The notes under the pieces were generated by a model. It did no database searches, was not told where the DNA came from, and was given only the letters and a program-made list of their open reading frames with translations. Below are positions 61,736 to 64,000 of a stretch of 64,000 nt of DNA, one piece after another. The DNA comes from an uncultured Eubacteriales bacterium. Its GTDB lineage: Bacteria; Bacillota; Clostridia; Oscillospirales; Acutalibacteraceae. Every line of letters begins with the position of its first letter. Position 1 is the stretch's first letter. Both the position numbers and the translations under genes were made by a program. Location of the stretch: positions 1 through 64,000 of the forward strand of contig CAKSQT010000003.1 in NCBI GenBank assembly GCA_934486755.1, in the 5' to 3' direction.

Positions 61736-62527
61736 CTATATTCCGAAAAGAACCGTTGCATTTTTGTTTGTCTGCTTTAAAATTTCGGTTGTTGAAGTGT
61801 TGCGGATTTCAGCAATTCTTGCGGCTGTATAATAAATCATATCCGAACGGCAAACAGAACCCCTGAAAGGTTCGGGTGCAAGATAGGGACAGTCGGTCTC
61901 GACAAGTATTCGGTCATCGGGTAACATTTTTACAACCTCGGGCAGTCTCTTTGCGTTTTTAAATGTTATAACTCCGCCTACTCCGATATACATACCGAGT
62001 TTAAGTATTTCAGCCGCCATTTCGGGACTGCCCGAAAAACAGTGGACAACGCCCTTCGGTCGGTGCTTTTTTAAAAGCTCCAATGTATCTGAATGTGCGT
62101 CTCGGTCGTGTACTATCACAGGCAGACCGAGCTTATTTGAAAGTATAAGCTGTTCTTCAAATACTTTTTTCTGCTCGTCCCTGTTTTTGCTGTTGTAGTA
62201 ATAGTCAAGCCCGATTTCGCCTACCGCGACGATTTTTTTGTTGCCGCGGCATAAGTCTTCAATTTGTTTGACGGTGGTGCCGCTTTCAAGATTTTCAGGG
62301 TGTATACCCGCCGCCGCATATATAAAATCATATTTTTCGGCAAGCGACAGCGCCTTTTTTGAAGATTCAAGGTCACAGCCGCAGGTTATAATTCGGTCAA
62401 CGCCCCTGTCGGTAAGCGAACTCAAAAGCGACTCCCGCACTCCGTCAAAGGTCTTGTCGTCATAGTGCGAGTGACTGTCAAATATAAGCGGTTCGCTTAA
62501 AGGCGTGTCAAATTCGGTAAATTTCAT
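61736..62527 (-). CDS. tatD: TatD family metal-dependent hydrolase
   Basis: 263 aa TIM-barrel nuclease. Metal ligands are in IFDSHSHYDDKTF, AVGEIGLDYYYN, VIVHDRDAH, VVHCFSG and VETDCPYLAPEPF. TatD proteins have 3'-5' exonuclease or deoxyribonuclease activity. It overlaps metG by 4 bp and usually follows metG in Firmicutes. Confidence 0.95.
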   Translation of the reverse strand: MKFTEFDTPLSEPLIFDSHSHYDDKTFDGVRESLLSSLTDRGVDRIITCGCDLESSKKALSLAEKYDFIYAAAGIHPENLESGTTVKQIEDLCRGNKKIVAVGEIGLDYYYNSKNRDEQKKVFEEQLILSNKLGLPVIVHDRDAHSDTLELLKKHRPKGVVHCFSGSPEMAAEILKLGMYIGVGGVITFKNAKRLPEVVKMLPDDRILVETDCPYLAPEPFRGSVCRSDMIYYTAARIAEIRNTSTTEILKQTNKNATVLFGI

Positions 62528-64000
62528 CGTATTTTGCTTCCTGCGGGAATGTCATCGGCAAAAATCACTTTAATTCCGCCGTCCTCGCAGTCGGCGGCAA
62601 GAATCATACCGTTTGACTCAACACCGCATAAAACAGCAGGCTTTAAATTTGAAACAACAATAACGGTATGACCTTTGAGGTCTTCGGGAGCGTATTGTTT
62701 TGCTATTCCCGAAGCCACCGTTCTCGGCTTTCCGCTTCCATCGTCAAGGGTGAGTTTGAGCAGTTTTTTTGCTTTCGGTATCGGTTCGCACTCAATAACC
62801 TTTGCGGTTTTTAATTCAACCTTTGCAAAATCGTCAATCGAGATTTGCGAAACAGTTGCAACATTCTCCGGTTTTTCTTCCGTTTTAGGAGCGTTTGCCT
62901 CGGCTAATTCCGCTAGAACCTTTTCCGTGTCAAGACGGGCAAAAAGGGGAGAGGCCTCACCGACAGAGTATTCCTTTACCGCCCCGAATTCAAGAGAAGT
63001 GTTATCAGAATTAAGCTGTTCGGCAATCTTTTCGGCGCTCTGCGGTATCATAGGCGTAAGCATAACCGCAATAATTCTTATTGATTCAAGCAGATTGTAA
63101 AGAACCGTGTTAAGACGTCCAAGCTTAGCTTCGTCCTTTGCAAGAGTCCAAGGGGTAGTTTCGTCAATGTATTTGTTGCAGCGCTTTGCAAGGTTGATAA
63201 CCGCGTCGCAGGCGTCGGCATTGTGATAGCTTTCCATTGCGTTACGGTATTTTTCAACCGTACTGCCAGCGCACGTGATAAGGTCGCGGTCGCAGTCTTC
63301 CTGTGCGTCTGCATAAACGGCTTTTCCGCCGAAATACTTATTTGTCATCGCTATACTGCGGTTGACAAGGTTTCCAAGCGTGTTTGCAAGGTCGGAGTTA
63401 AATTTCGTTATAAAGCTCTCATAGGTAATTGTTCCGTCCTGCGTAAAGGGCATTTCTGAAAGCAGGTAGTATCTTACTGCGTCAATACCGAAACGCTCGG
63501 CAAGCTCGTCGGCATAAATAACATTGCCTTTTGATTTTGACATCTTATCTTCACCCACAAGCAGCCACGGATGTCCCAAAACCTGTTTGGGAAGCGGCTC
63601 GCCGAGAGCCATAAGGATTATCGGCCAGTAGATTGTATGGAAACGGACTATATCTTTGCCTATTACGTGCAGGTCGGCAGGCCACAGCTTTTTATACTGC
63701 TCGCTGCTGCCGTCGGGGTCATAGCCGATGCCCGTAATATAGTTTGAAAGAGCGTCTATCCATACGTAAATAATGTGTTTATTGTCAAACTCAACGGGTA
63801 TGCCCCAAGTAAACGAAGAACGCGAAACGCACAAATCGGAAAGGCCTGGCTTTAAGAAATTGTTGATCATTTCGTTCTTTCTTGATTCGGGCTTAATAAA
63901 ATCGGGATTTTGCTCGTAGTATTCAAGCAATTTATCCTGATATTTGCTGAGCTTTAAGAAATAAGCTTCCTCCTTTGCGTCGGTAACCTCACGTCCGCAG
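62524..64000 (-). CDS. metG: Methionyl-tRNA synthetase (5' partial)
   Basis: The frame is open to the window end; 491 codons are visible. The catalytic part begins at CGREVTDAKEEAYFLKL, the zinc-domain side. WIDALSNYITGIGYD follows, with DKMSKSKGN as the KMSKS loop. The anticodon-binding helical domain is next. A C-terminal EMAP-type tRNA-binding domain closes the protein (DDFAKVELKTAKVIECEPIP, ANAPKTEEKP linker). The HIGH motif is outside the window. Overlaps tatD by 4 bp. Confidence 0.96.
   Translation of the reverse strand, partial: CGREVTDAKEEAYFLKLSKYQDKLLEYYEQNPDFIKPESRKNEMINNFLKPGLSDLCVSRSSFTWGIPVEFDNKHIIYVWIDALSNYITGIGYDPDGSSEQYKKLWPADLHVIGKDIVRFHTIYWPIILMALGEPLPKQVLGHPWLLVGEDKMSKSKGNVIYADELAERFGIDAVRYYLLSEMPFTQDGTITYESFITKFNSDLANTLGNLVNRSIAMTNKYFGGKAVYADAQEDCDRDLITCAGSTVEKYRNAMESYHNADACDAVINLAKRCNKYIDETTPWTLAKDEAKLGRLNTVLYNLLESIRIIAVMLTPMIPQSAEKIAEQLNSDNTSLEFGAVKEYSVGEASPLFARLDTEKVLAELAEANAPKTEEKPENVATVSQISIDDFAKVELKTAKVIECEPIPKAKKLLKLTLDDGSGKPRTVASGIAKQYAPEDLKGHTVIVVSNLKPAVLCGVESNGMILAADCEDGGIKVIFADDIPAGSKIR

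Overview
The window reads as chromosome of a low-to-mid GC Gram-positive anaerobe of the Clostridia, most likely a gut Oscillospiraceae/Ruminococcus relative. The reasons are a type I dockerin-like secreted protein, an archaeal-type ProRS, a T-box leader, a cobalamin riboswitch with an ECF transporter, Bce-type peptide resistance, RNase M5, strong GGAGG ribosome sites, frequent TTG/GTG starts and clear sigma-A promoters. Taxonomy is inference; no rRNA is present.

Layout. 1-956: end of a dockerin/Ser-Gly protein, a tRNA-like remnant and tRNA-Ser(GGA). 997-5149 (minus): comEC-holA-rnmV-WYL regulator. 5162-5712: two tandem ~276-bp structured elements. 5751-8785 (minus): T-box(Trp)-controlled ABC transporter. 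8829-13027 (minus): acyl-CoA dehydratase activase-like pair. 13170-18211: flavin reductase-like protein, gdhA, acpP, XRE regulator with a divergent acetyltransferase, proS and a solo dockerin. 18326-24064 (minus): DegV, ABC-F, pnp, rpsO. 24072-27136 (minus): GntR/ABC operon. 27241-31671 (plus): antiporter, then capsule phosphoregulators and pgeF. 31755-36330 (minus): Bce-type ABC and two-component system. 36478-38487 (plus): TetR-controlled ABC exporter. 38547-43661 (minus): gpmI, tpiA, pgk, trmL, 1-phosphofructokinase. 43719-45558: two head-to-head truncated genes. 45573-48886: phosphotriesterase-like protein, Gfo/Idh oxidoreductase and AraC. 49026-52336 (plus): RHH protein and clpB. 52376-57560 (plus): B12 riboswitch operon. 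57627-64000: DUF1540, typA, exonuclease, radical SAM protein, Asn/Gln-rich peptide, tatD and metG (cut by the window end).

How genes work together. Central metabolism is represented by gdhA, the pgk-tpiA-gpmI glycolytic block and 1-phosphofructokinase. Two nutrient systems are switched by RNA: a Trp-specific T-box ahead of a TrpXYZ-type importer, and a cobalamin riboswitch ahead of a surface beta-propeller protein, a DUF4430 lipoprotein and EcfT/EcfS. Three efflux or resistance modules each carry their own regulator (GntR, BceRS, TetR).

Most unusual signals: (1) the two tandem 5162-5712 elements have the same length and the same hairpin positions but compensatory sequence changes; (2) the riboswitch-controlled candidate B12 capture system lacks EcfA; (3) two dockerin proteins share the C-terminal motif W-x-x-G-N-W; (4) three genes have ribosome binding sites tied to hairpins or terminators (proS, ABC-F, Asn/Gln-rich peptide); (5) two genes are truncated head to head near 44546.
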